A stretch of 64,000 nt of DNA from Thiocapsa sp. (GTDB taxonomy: Bacteria; Pseudomonadota; Gammaproteobacteria; Chromatiales; Chromatiaceae): assembly GCF_018399035.1 (NCBI RefSeq), contig NZ_CP073760.1, positions 5,456,501-5,520,500 of the forward strand, written 5' to 3'. The position numbers were made by a program, and so were the translations under genes. This document shows, in pieces, positions 1-8,764 of the stretch. The notes under the pieces are model-generated. The model saw only the letters and a program-made list of their open reading frames with translations. It did no database searches and was not told where the DNA came from. Position 1 is the first letter of the stretch; each line of letters opens with the position of its first letter.

Positions 1-2001
1 GACAGCACGCAGCACGCCGGCATCGACCCCTGGTTGAACACCGGGTTGAACACCGGGTTAAACCGGGGCGAGCGCAATACGGCACAGCGCTGCCCGATCG
101 GCGATGCCCAGCTCGACACCCAGATCGGCCTGCTTCCGCTCTCTGCCCAAGCGCTCGATACCCTGACCCGGCTCAACATCAACCGCGTCGAAGACCTCAT
201 CCGCCTGCCGCGCAACGAGCTGGTGCGCATGACGGGCGTCGGCACCCAGACCCGCCGCGAGCTCTCCGAGGTGATCGCCCGGCTGCAAACCCGGCTCGCG
301 CCCCCGGAGCACGGCCGGAGCGGCGACGAGACGATCACGCCCGCCCCGACGGGGGCGACGCACTGGCGATCAGCGTCGACCAATTGATGCGCACCATCCT
401 GCCTCTGCAGGCCAAAACGCCCGAAGCGAAACCGATCGCTCAGGCCCGACAGCGGTTCCTGAACGAATACCTGGGCCGGCTCGATGCGGATACCGGCAGG
501 GCCGCGGACTCCGTCCACTGGCCCACCCTGATCACGCTCGGCGCCGAGATCGGCCTCGAGTCCGCGCAGGTCCGCGACCTCCAGACACGCGTCTTGGCGC
601 AGTGGGGCAAGAACCGGTATCATCACCCAGCTGCGTCACGACATCGCCAAGCTCCTCGAAGGTCAGGGCGGCGTCATGACGGCGGTCGAGCTGGCCGAGG
701 CCGTCCTGCTGCGTCGCGGCTCGGTCCAGCCCTCGCCGACGCGCGAGCGCTGGGCCCGGGCCGTGGTGCGCGCCGCCGTCGAGACCGAGCTGGCGCGTCA
801 GCAGTCGCGTTGGATCCTGCGCCGTTGCGGCAAGCGCATCCTGATCGCCGAGGACACGCAGGGACGGGGCGAAGAGCTGGCCGACTACGCCGAGGCGTTG
901 GGCCAGCTCGCCGACGAATGCGCCGAGCAGCAGCCGCTCCTGTCACCGGTGCGCACCCTGGAGCGGATCCGCGCACTGCAGGCGCCGGACTCCTTCGCCG
1001 GGCTCAGCAACCACCGTCTGTTGCGCTTGGCCGTCGCCGCCTCGCAGTCCGCCGCGCTGTCCAGTCGGGCCGAGATCTATCCCAAGGGCATGTCCGCCGA
1101 GCGCAGCATCGAGCTGGCCCAGGGCGCCTTGCTGGGGAGCGGTGCGCTCTCGGTCGCCCAGGTGCAGGATCGGATCCAGGGCCGCTACCCCGAGGCCCGG
1201 CCGCTCCCCGGCCGGCCGCAGCTCGACGCCCTGCTGCAGCGGCTCGATCTGGGCTTCATCTGGGACGCCAAGGCCGAGCACGGTGAACAGCGCGGTGCCT
1301 ACTGCCTGCCGCGCGCCGGCTTGCTCGGGTACGGCGGCAGCACCATCGCCGCCACGCCAACCAGCATTCACTACACGCAACAGGAGGCGGGCGACATCGC
1401 CGCCGCCCGCGAGCTCGGCCAATTCGATCGGATCGTTCGCAACGCACTCGACTCGGCGCGCTTCCTAGCCCTGTCGGTCCGGCCGACGCTCTGGCGGCGT
1501 GCACAGCAGCGCCTGTCAGAGGTCTTCGGGCTGGAGATTGTCAGCTTCGATGCGCTGCTGTTGCGGCATCTGCACGGACTGTGCGACGGCATGGCCAATC
1601 CACCCGACTGGCAGGTCGTGCTCAAGGCCGACGCCGCCGATCCGGGCAGCGTCGATTGGTCGCGTCTGCAAGGGCTGGTGCGGCGCGTCCTGCCGGCCAT
1701 GGCCGAGGAGCTCAAGGCAGCGAGCCGGCCGGTGCTGCTCACCGATTCCGGACTCATCGCCCGCTACGGCCTGATCGACAGCTGGCTCGGTGATCTTCGC
1801 CGACATCTCCAGGACGACCCCCGTGCGCAGGCCCTGCTGCTCCTCATCGCCAACGACACCGCAACCGCCGGCGCCGTGATCGAGCGTGTCAGCGTTCCGA
1901 GCGGTGCGGGGAGCCGAGAGTTCGCACGCATCCCGAGCGCCTGGCTTCTGTCTGCGGACGCGCAGGGTCATCCCGCAGGTCGGCAAGGTGAAGCAGTGTA
2001 A
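1..2001 (+). pseudogene. pglW: BREX-2 kinase PglW, C-terminal part, double frameshift
   Basis: This is the 3' part of the type 2 BREX serine/threonine kinase; the NERD and kinase domains would lie left of the window. Frame 1 is open from base 1 and encodes a helix-hairpin-helix segment resembling the RNA polymerase alpha C-terminal domain (LPLSAQALDTLTRLNI...VGTQTRRE). Homologous sequence then continues in frame 3 (GDALAISVDQLMRTILPLQ) from about 320-345 to about 600. It returns to frame 1 (GIITQLRHDIAKLLEGQGG, then MTAVELAEAVLLRRGS) and runs to the stop at 1999-2001. Two compensating single-base indels therefore interrupt it. Identification rests on this C-terminal pattern and on pglX, pglY, pglZ, brxD and brxHI downstream. 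A sequencing error is the alternative to real decay. Confidence 0.72.
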
Positions 2002-2080
2002 CGGGCATGGTTAAGTCTCCGCCGCGGTCGCGAGATCTGCTCTATATCCCGTTTATACCTTTTTAGGTATAGTTGTACCC

Positions 2081-2230
2081 ATGGCAGACCAAGTGCGACC
2101 CCTGTTCTGGATCGGAAGTAGCAAGAGCGGTATTGCCACGCCGAAGGAAGACATGGAATTGATTCGCGCCCGATTTAAAGTGGCGCAGACGATTGCGCAG
2201 GAGTTGAGAGATGACAAAACGCACCATTGA
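2081..2230 (+). pseudogene. Gp49/HigB-like toxin with internal deletion
   Basis: A 49-residue ORF (ATG 2081) begins with RPLFWIGSS, the usual start of phage Gp49/HigB-like RelE-fold toxins, and jumps straight to KSGIATPKEDMELIRARFK, which matches their C-terminus. Intact family members are about 100-115 residues, so roughly 60 residues of the catalytic core are missing although the frame is open. It overlaps the antitoxin start at 2211 in the ordinary toxin-antitoxin arrangement. The product is probably non-toxic. The family assignment is from memory of the family pattern. Confidence 0.6.
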
Positions 2231-2546
2231 AGGCATCGAGGTCGAAACGGGTTCCAGCAATGTCTTTTCCGACCTTGACTTACCCGATGCGGAGAAGCTC
2301 AAGATCAAGTCCGGTCTGGTGATCGAGATCACCCGCGCGGTTCGCAAGCTCGGCCTCACGCAGGAAGACGCCGGCCGCCGCATGGGCATCCCGCAACCGA
2401 AGGTGTCGGCCCTGCTGCGCGGCGACTTCGCGAACCTGTCCGAGCGCAAGCTGATGGAGTGTCTGAACCGGCTCGGGTACGACATCGAAATCAAGGTTAA
2501 GCCCGCTGCGGAGCCGGTCGGGCACCTGACGATCGCGATCGGATGA
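2211..2546 (+). CDS. XRE-family HigA-like antitoxin
   Basis: This 111-residue protein has a helix-turn-helix at about residues 47-75 (LTQEDAGRRMGIPQPKVSALLRGDF) and a short C-terminal tail (LNRLGYDIEIKVKPA) typical of XRE antitoxins paired with Gp49-like toxins. Its start overlaps the end of the internally deleted toxin at 2081-2230, so it is the second gene of a TA operon. It would bind its own promoter and neutralise the toxin; with the toxin core deleted it may persist as an orphan antitoxin or regulator. It lies between pglW and pglX. Confidence 0.75.
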   Translation: MTKRTIEGIEVETGSSNVFSDLDLPDAEKLKIKSGLVIEITRAVRKLGLTQEDAGRRMGIPQPKVSALLRGDFANLSERKLMECLNRLGYDIEIKVKPAAEPVGHLTIAIG

Positions 2547-2583
2547 CCGCAACTCCGCCGCGATCACGTAGATCTCCGAAATC

Positions 2584-2751
2584 TTGAGCCTGCTCGAAGA
2601 TGACGGCTGGTACCTGGTTGCCACGAAGGGAAGCCATCGTCAATTTAAGTACCCGACCAAGCCAGGTCGCGTGACGGTTTCCGGAAAACCAAGCGATGAT
2701 GTGGCACCGGGAACCAAGAACAGTGTTTCTAAACAATCAGGTTGGAAGTGA
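2584..2751 (+). pseudogene. HicA-like mRNA interferase relic
   Basis: The reading frame LLEDDGWYLVATKGSHRQFKYP followed by GRVTV is the double-stranded RNA-binding-like fold of HicA toxins, including the GSH motif that carries the catalytic histidine. Upstream in the same frame the expected N-terminus (SAAIT, stop, ISEILS) is broken by a TAG, so only a TTG at 2584 could start it, giving 55 residues. HicA proteins are about 60-80 residues. A hicB start follows six bases later, the usual hicA-hicB order. It is probably inactive, or only weakly translated from TTG. Confidence 0.6.
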
Positions 2752-2756
2752 GCCTC

Positions 2757-2983
2757 ATGCGCTATGCCATCGTCATAGAAAAAGCGGCAGGCAATTTTTC
2801 CGCCTACGTTCCTGATCTTCCCGGCTGCATTTCGCGCTCAATCCGCCGGTCTCGCGCGCGATCGACGTCACGGTGCGGGAACGGCGGGTCGTGATTGTTC
2901 GGGCCTTCATCAAGAAGACCCAGAAGACACCGCGCAAGGAAATCGAGATCGCCCTTGACCGGGCGCGAGAGGTTCATGAATGA
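2757..2983 (+). pseudogene. Chimera of hicB 5' end and HigB-like toxin 3' end
   Basis: From ATG 2757 the sequence encodes MRYAIVIEKAAGNFSAYVPDLPGC, the standard start of HicB antitoxins, but homology stops near 2830 and the frame ends at 2892-2894. From about 2831, in another frame, it reads FALNPPVSRAIDVTVRERR, then VIVRAFIKKTQKTPRKEIEIAL up to the TGA at 2981-2983. That is the C-terminus of a Gp49/HigB-type toxin, whose stop overlaps the next antitoxin's ATG (2980). A deletion has therefore joined a hicAB module to a higBA module. Neither half can be functional. Confidence 0.6.
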
Positions 2984-3291
2984 CCAAAATCAGCGATCTG
3001 CATCAAGAATGGATGCACGATTCCGAGTATCGGGAGGCGTATGACGCTCTTGAAGAGGAGTTCAGCATTGCCGCGCTGCTGATCGAGACGCGAGCACGCG
3101 CGGGGCTAACGCAGGCTGAGCTTGCGCAACGGATCAATACAACGCAGTCGATGATCGCACGGCTTGAGAGCGGTCATGTCATGCCAACGACCCGCACACT
3201 GGAAAAGATCGCCAAGGCCACAGGCTCAAGGCTCAAGATCAGCTTTGAGCCACGCTTCGGTGCGCATTCCACATCTTCAAGCCCTCGATGA
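2980..3291 (+). CDS. XRE-family antitoxin overlapping the pglX start
   Basis: This 103-residue protein has an HTH_3 domain at about residues 43-92 (RARAGLTQAELAQRINTTQSMIARLESG). It matches the antitoxin of HigBA-like pairs whose toxin ends in KKTQKTPRKEIEIAL; that toxin survives only as a 3' stub just upstream, overlapping this ATG. Its own TGA (3289-3291) overlaps the pglX ATG (3288) in an ATGA arrangement, so pglX translation should be coupled to it. The last residues (GAHSTSSSPR) are atypical and may come from the junction. Confidence 0.78.
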   Translation: MTKISDLHQEWMHDSEYREAYDALEEEFSIAALLIETRARAGLTQAELAQRINTTQSMIARLESGHVMPTTRTLEKIAKATGSRLKISFEPRFGAHSTSSSPR

Positions 3292-5099
3292 TCCACCCCC
3301 AACGCCTCCTCGCCGACCTCCAATCCCTGCTGCCCCGGCTCGAGCAGGACATCCTCGCCTACACCGGCACCCGACCTGAGCTGGAGGCGCACCTCGAGGC
3401 CGAGTACGCCAAGGCGCGGGAGGCCAACCGCACCGCGGAGCATTTCGTCGCCTGGCGCGAGGCGCAGATCACCCAGGCCGCCGCGGCCTGGGTGCTGACC
3501 GGCGTCTTCGTGCGCTTTCTGGAAGACAACCGGCTGCTGGATGCGCCGCTGATCTCGGGACCGGCGGACCGCTCAGGCCATGGCTCGGGCCGGGGACCAG
3601 GGCATGGTTCAGGTCAGGGCGCGCTGCAACAGGCAAAGGACCGGCAGAGCGTCTATTTCGCGGAGCATCCCACCCACGCCGAGCGCGACTATCTGCTGGC
3701 CGTCTTCGAGGAGCTGGCGACCCTGCCGGCGATGGCCGAGCTGCTCGACCGCGCCCACAACCCGCTCTGGCAGCTCCCGCTCTCGGCCGACGGCGCCAAG
3801 GCCCTGATCGACTTCTTCCAGCGCCTCGACCCCGAGACCGGCGCCATCCTGCACGACTTTACCTGCTCCCCAGCTGGCTCCCAAGCCGGCGCCGACGATG
3901 TCCCGGCCATGGACACCCGCTTCCTCGGCGATCTCTACCAGGATCTCTCCGAGTCGGTCCGCAAGCGCTATGCGCTGCTGCAGACCCCCGAGTTCGTCGA
4001 GCGCTTCATCCTCGATCACACCCTGGAGCCGGCCAAGGCCGCCTTCGGTCTGCCGGGGCTCACGCTGATCGACCCGACCTGCGGCTCGGGCCACTTCCTG
4101 CTGAGCGCCTTCCAGCGGCTGTTCGACGATTGGCAGCGGCGCGAGCCCGCCACCAACGCCCGCGCGCTGGCCCAGCGGGCGCTCGACGCCATCCACGGCG
4201 TCGACATCAACCCCTATGCCATCGCCATCGCCCGCTTCCGCCTGCTGATCGCCGCCATGATGGCGGCGGGCAGCGACCGGCTCAAGGATGCGCCCGACTT
4301 CCACTTCCACCTCGCCGTCGGCGACTCGCTCCTGCACGGGCCGCGACACGAATCGCAAGGGCAGGGCATCCAGGGCGACATGCTCGACGACACCCTGACG
4401 CATGTCTTCGAGGTCGAAGACAAGGCCAAGCTCGAACGCATCCTCGGCCAGCGCTACCCGGTCGTGGTCGGTAACCCGCCCTATATCACCGTCAAGGACA
4501 AGGCACTGAATCAGGCGTATCGGGACAAGTACACGGCCTGTCATATCGCCAATACTCGCTCGGCGTGCCCTTCACCGAACGCTTTTTCGATCTGGCCCTG
4601 CCCGGCCCGGTTGCACAGGGGGACAACCGCCCGGCCGGATTCGTCGGTATGATTACCGCCAACACTTTCATGAAGCGCGAGTTCGGCAAGAAGCTGATCG
4701 AGGCGTATCTACCGCGCAAGGATCTCACCCATGTCATCGACACCTCCGGGGCCTACATCCCCGGTCACGGCACGCCGACCGTGATCCTCTTCGGGCGCAA
4801 CCAGAGGCCCCGGGCCGATCGGCTGCGCGCCGTGCTCGGAATTCGCGGCTGAGCCGAGCACGCCGGAGGATGCGGCGCAGGGCAAGGTGTGGCGGTCGAT
4901 CGTCGATCTGCTGGAGCGGCCGGGAAGCGAGAACGCGTTCGTCAGCGTGGTGGATCAGGAGCGCGGGCTCTATGCAAGGCATCCCTGGAGTGTCGGCGGA
5001 GGCGGTGCATCCGAGCTGAAAGAGCTGATCGAGTCCGCCGCCCGGACCGCTGCCCCCGCCCCGGTCACCCAAGCCCCCGATGACGCCACCCACGCATCT

Positions 5100-5221
5100 G
5101 GTGACGCAGCTCCAGCTGCGTCACCCGCGCGAAGAAGCTCTGCTTCACGAGACGACGAGACTCGTGAAGCTGGAGCTTCGTCTCCCTGGTCACGAAGCGG
5201 GAGCTTCGTGACCAGGGCACT
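5100..5221 (+). repeat. Three-hairpin palindromic insertion within pglX
   Basis: Three consecutive inverted repeats lie in frame inside pglX: GTGACGCAGCT/AGCTGCGTCAC; CTTCACGAG/CTCGTGAAG; and CCTGGTCACGAAGC/GCTTCGTGACCAGG. They encode a low-complexity stretch (about SGDAAPAASPARRSSASRDD onward) between PglX text on both sides (SAART before, LADYASEIGFGA after). Related but degraded GTGACACCC and AGCTCGTGAC text recurs near 25020-25110. The frame is kept through the insertion. Confidence 0.75.
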
Positions 5222-5996
5222 CGCTGACTATGCCAGTGAAATTGGCTTCGGAGCAGTGACGCGCGAAGACCAAGCCTACTTGATCGGCGAGAAGGTGTGC
5301 CGACGTGTCGGGATTCGGGATGCTCAGATCCGACCGTTGGTCGAGGGTGAGTGGGTGCGCGACTGGTCGATCGACAATCCGGTTGGTGGGATTTGGCCGT
5401 ATGACGCGGAGTGTTCTTGCGCACAAGCTGATGATGCGGTGAGCCACTTCTTGTGGCCGCTCAAGACTCAGTTGTCGCAGAGGGTTGCTTATGGCTTGAG
5501 CCAGTTGGAGCGCGGTCTTCAATGGTTCGAGTATTCGATGTTCTTCCCGCAGCGGTTTCGTAATCCACGCTCCATCACCTTCGCCTTCGTCGCCACCCAC
5601 AATCATTTTGTCCTCGACCGGGGCAGCAAGGTCTTCAAACAGTCCGCGCCAGTCATCAAGCTCCCCGCCGGGGCAAGCGAGGCCGATCATCTGGCCCTGC
5701 TGGGTCTGCTCAACAGCTCGACCGGCTGCTTTTGGATGAAGCAGGTGTTGCATAGCAAGGGCGGTGGTGGAATCGGTGGCGGACTGGCAAGCGAGGAGTG
5801 GGAGCAGTTCTATGAGCACACGTCCACCGGTCTGAAGGAATTTCCGGTCGCCCCCGACCCGGAAGGCGATGCACGCGATCTCGCCCACCAACTCGACCAA
5901 CTCGCCCGCGATCTCGCTGCGCTCGACCCGTCCGAAATCCTGTCCCGGAATCAGGGTACCTACGGAAACGCCCTCGCCGAAGCCGATCACCAGACC

Positions 5997-6067
5997 GTAG
6001 GATGCGGTGAGGAACGAACCGCATCGATCGCGAACGATGCGGTTCGCTCTCGCTCACCACATCCTAC
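5997..6067 (+). repeat. 71-bp palindromic repeat within pglX
   Basis: The left arm starts GTAGGATGCGGTGAGGAACG and continues to AACCGCATCG; the right arm is its near-perfect reverse complement, ending CACCACATCCTAC. It reads through in frame as TVGCGEERTASIAN and so on, separating PglX segments ALAEADHQ and GRVRIGLPAMLEQAQAE. A half-copy ending CACCGCATCCTACG occurs near 62830-62850, so it belongs to a dispersed family. Confidence 0.8.
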
Positions 6068-7321
6068 GACAGGCATCGATTCGGGCCGCGTCCGGATCGG
6101 TCTCCCCGCCATGCTCGAACAGGCCCAAGCCGAATCCGAGTCTGTCGCGCGCCAAATGATCGCCCTCCAGGAAGAGCTCGACTGGCTCAACTACCGTCTC
6201 TACGGCCTGACCGACGACGACCTCTGCCACAAAGACACCCCGCCCGAGATGCGCCTCGGCGAGCGCCCCTTCGAGATCCTCCTCGCCCGCCGCCTTTTGG
6301 CGGGCGAGACCCAGACCACCTGGTTCGCGCGCCACCACAGCACCCCCGTCACCGAGATCCCCGACCACTGGCCGGCGGACTACCGGGCGCTGACCGAGCG
6401 CCGATTCCGGGCGATGGCCGACAACCCCTGGATCCGTCTGATCGAGCAGCCCGAGTACAAGCGCCGCTGGAACCGCGAGCCGCCGGAAAGCCGCCGGCGC
6501 CGCGCCCTGCGCGACTGGCTGCTCGATCATCTGGAAGGGCTCTGCCACGCCCCCGAGCTGCTGACCGTCGCCCAGCTCGCCGAGCGCGCCCGGCACGATG
6601 CGACCTTCCAGCAGGTTGCCGCGCTCTACACCGGCACCGACACCTTCGATGCCCGCACCCTGGTCGGCGAGCTGGTCGAGGGCGATCAGGTCCCGCAGAT
6701 GGCCGCCGCGCGCTACAAGCCGAAGGCCATGCCCAAGCACCGCGCCTGGCGCGAGACCTGGGAGAAGCAGCGCGCCGAGGACGCCATCGACGCCCGTACC
6801 ACGCTCGATCCGGCCGACCCGCAATTCCTGACCGCCGAGCAGGCCAAGGCGCTCAAGACCGAGCAGATCGGCGACATCCCGCTGCCGCCCAAATACGCCT
6901 CCACCGACTTCCGCAAGCCGAGCTACTGGGGCCTGCGCGGCAAGCTCGACGTGCCCAAGGAGCGCTTCTTCAGCCTGCCCGGCTGCGAGCGCTCCGGCGA
7001 CGCCACCCCGGTCATCGGCTGGGCCGGGCTGGATCATCTGCAGCGCGCCGGGGCCATCGCCACCTGGTATCTCGAGCGCAAGGAGCAGGACGGCTGGGAC
7101 GCCGAGCGGCTGACCCCCATGCTGGTCGCCCTCGACGAGCTGATCCCCTGGCTCAAGCAATGGCACAATGCCTTCGATCCCGAGTTCGGCGAGCGTTTGG
7201 GCGACTATTACGAGGGCTTCCTACTCGAAGAGCTGCGCCGGTTGGAGCTGTCACGCGACGAGCTATCGGCGTGGGAGCCGGCGGCGACTGCACGCGGTCG
7301 CAGAAGTCGGGGTGAGTCCGC

Positions 7322-7433
7322 GTAGGATGGGCAAAGTCCCAGCCGTAGGGGACGAGCGAGAGCGAAGTCCACCGAACCCCGCGCCGGCGATGGTGGACTG
7401 CGCTGCGCTTGTCCACCCTACGGCAACGACCAG
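7322..7433 (+). repeat. Palindromic repeat at the pglX 3' end
   Basis: The interval starts GTAGGATGGGCAAAGTCC and ends with GTCCACC followed by CTACGGC, its inverted partner; internal arms are GCGAAGTCCACC and GGTGGACTGCGC. It belongs to the same GTAGG-bounded class as the copy inside pglX. The pglX stop codon TAG (7323-7325) lies in its first bases, so the repeat may have replaced the native 3' end. It fills the pglX-Uma2 gap. Confidence 0.65.
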
Positions 7434-7475
7434 CAGCGCAGCGTGTACAGCAGGGGCTATCGGAGGAGCGAGACC

Positions 7476-8078
7476 ATGCAGACACAACTCACACCCGAGT
7501 ATCGTTTCGAGGACTATCTGGCGGTCGAGCGTGAATCGATCGATGTGAAGCACGAATACGTTGCCGGTCAGGTCTTCGCCATGACCGGCGGGAGCTATGA
7601 GCACAGTCTGATCGCGGCCAATGTGACCAGACGGCTTGGCAATCACCTGGATGGTGGCCCCTGTACAGTCCTCACCAGCGACATGCGGATCCGCATCGAG
7701 ACCGCCGATGTCTGTGCCTATCCGGATGTCAGCGTGATCTGTGACGCCCCGGTCTTCCATGATGAGCGGCGCGATGTGCTGACCAATCCGGTGCTGATCG
7801 CCGAAGTGCTCTCGCCCTCGACCGAGGCCTATGACCGCGGCGGCAAGTTCGCGCTCTACCGTCGGTTGCCGAGCTTACGCCACTATCTGCTGATCGCGCA
7901 GGACCAGGTCGCGGTGGATGTCTTCACCCGCCAGCCGGACGGCCGCTGGCTGCTCGACGCCTATGCGGACCCGCAAGCGGAGATTCTGCTGGAGGCGCTG
8001 GACTGCCGACTGTCGGTGCGCGAACTCTATGATCGGGTGGTGTTTGGATCCAGACAGGAGGGCGGAACGCAGGCATAA
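7476..8078 (+). CDS. Uma2 family (DUF820) putative endonuclease
   Basis: This 200-residue protein has the PD-(D/E)XK-like Uma2/DUF820 fold: the N-terminal motif YRFEDYLAVERES...KHEYVAGQVFAMTGGS, the core pattern YPDVSVICD and the block NPVLIAEVLSPSTEAYDRGGKFALYRRLPSLRHYLLI. I chose ATG 7476 because GGAGGAGCG stands 7-15 bases upstream. These genes are common and often multicopy in cyanobacteria and purple bacteria; a nuclease role is predicted from the fold and is not established. It lies between pglX and pglY in the same orientation, just after a repeat, so it is probably a passenger. Confidence 0.85.
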   Translation: MQTQLTPEYRFEDYLAVERESIDVKHEYVAGQVFAMTGGSYEHSLIAANVTRRLGNHLDGGPCTVLTSDMRIRIETADVCAYPDVSVICDAPVFHDERRDVLTNPVLIAEVLSPSTEAYDRGGKFALYRRLPSLRHYLLIAQDQVAVDVFTRQPDGRWLLDAYADPQAEILLEALDCRLSVRELYDRVVFGSRQEGGTQA

Positions 8079-8141
8079 CCACAAATGTGGTAGAGTCGGG
8101 CGGGAGGCTGAGTTCAGTGGACCACGTCAGGAGTGTGTGAC

Positions 8142-8375
8142 ATGCCGGTTTCAACATCCATTCGGATCGATCAGCGACTGTACGAACAAGCCAAGACCGA
8201 CGCGGCCGTTGAGCATCGGACGATTGCCGGACAGGTGGAGTACTGGGCGCGTATCGGGCGCGCCGCCCTGGACAATCCGGATCTGCCGGTCAGCTTCATT
8301 GCCGAGTCACTGGCCTCTTTGGACGAGCCGCGCGAGGACGCTATTCCCTTCGAGCCGGGCCGGCGTGGCGGATGA
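8142..8375 (+). CDS. ParD-like antitoxin
   Basis: This 77-residue protein starts MPVSTSIRIDQRLYEQAKTDAAVEHRTIAGQVEYWARIGRAALDNPDL, the pattern of ParD-like antitoxins with an N-terminal ribbon-helix-helix. I chose ATG 8142, with CAGGAG eight bases upstream, over the GTG at 8133. The TGA overlaps the ATG of the downstream toxin at 8372, a standard antitoxin-toxin order. It should neutralise the 8372-8653 toxin and repress the operon. Confidence 0.82.
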   Translation: MPVSTSIRIDQRLYEQAKTDAAVEHRTIAGQVEYWARIGRAALDNPDLPVSFIAESLASLDEPREDAIPFEPGRRGG

Positions 8376-8653
8376 GCTACGCCCTGGAACAGACCAGGCG
8401 CTTTGCCCGAGCCTATAAGAAACTGTCACCGAACGTCGCCGCCGATGTGGACACCGCGGCGCTGGCGATTGCGGCGAACCCCCTGCTGGGCGACCGGAAG
8501 AAGGGCGATCTGGCCGCATTGCGCGTCTATAAATTCCACAGTCAGGGCCAGTTGTATCTGCTCGGGTACAGCCTGGATGACAGCGTTCGTCTCATCTATC
8601 TCGAGGCGATCGGCCCCCATGAGAACTTCTATCGCGACCTCAAGCGGTCGTAA
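8372..8653 (+). CDS. RelE/ParE superfamily toxin
   Basis: This 93-residue protein has a RelE-fold pattern: N-terminal helix (LEQTRRFARAYKKLSPNVAADVDTAA), the strand with GDLAALRVYKF, and the C-terminal block LYLLGYSLDDSVRLIYLEAIGPHENFYRDLKR. It overlaps the ParD-like antitoxin by four bases and is very likely its cognate toxin. The length is normal and no damage is visible. The cellular target cannot be read from sequence. The module stands between Uma2 and pglY, 111 bases before the pglY ATG. Confidence 0.82.
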   Translation: MSYALEQTRRFARAYKKLSPNVAADVDTAALAIAANPLLGDRKKGDLAALRVYKFHSQGQLYLLGYSLDDSVRLIYLEAIGPHENFYRDLKRS

Positions 8654-8764
8654 TCAAATTCGGCGAGTGCTTCTTGGGCTCACGTGCTATGCGATTTCGG
8701 ATGCTCGCCGATGCCCGTGCTGGACGCGGACCCCGTTGATCGACCAAGGACGCCGATAAATCAC

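Larger units (their letters stand above)
3288..7325 (+). pseudogene. pglX: BREX-2 adenine methyltransferase PglX, frameshifted
   Basis: PglX methylates adenine in the BREX recognition site to mark self DNA. Residues 1-396 are open from ATG 3288, with SAM motif I DPTCGSGHF near residue 262 and catalytic NPPY near 396. At about 4544 one base is missing: the frame passes from YTACH to YRQYSLGVPFTERF. At about 4851 one extra T makes a TGA; without it the text reads GIRGEPSTPEDAAQGKVW, and homology continues to 7325. Length without the indels is about 1345 codons, at the long end for PglX because of two in-frame palindromic insertions (5100-5221 and 5997-6067). The stop codon is supplied by a further repeat. 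As written, translation ends soon after NPPY. Phase variation or sequencing error are alternatives to decay. Confidence 0.85.
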
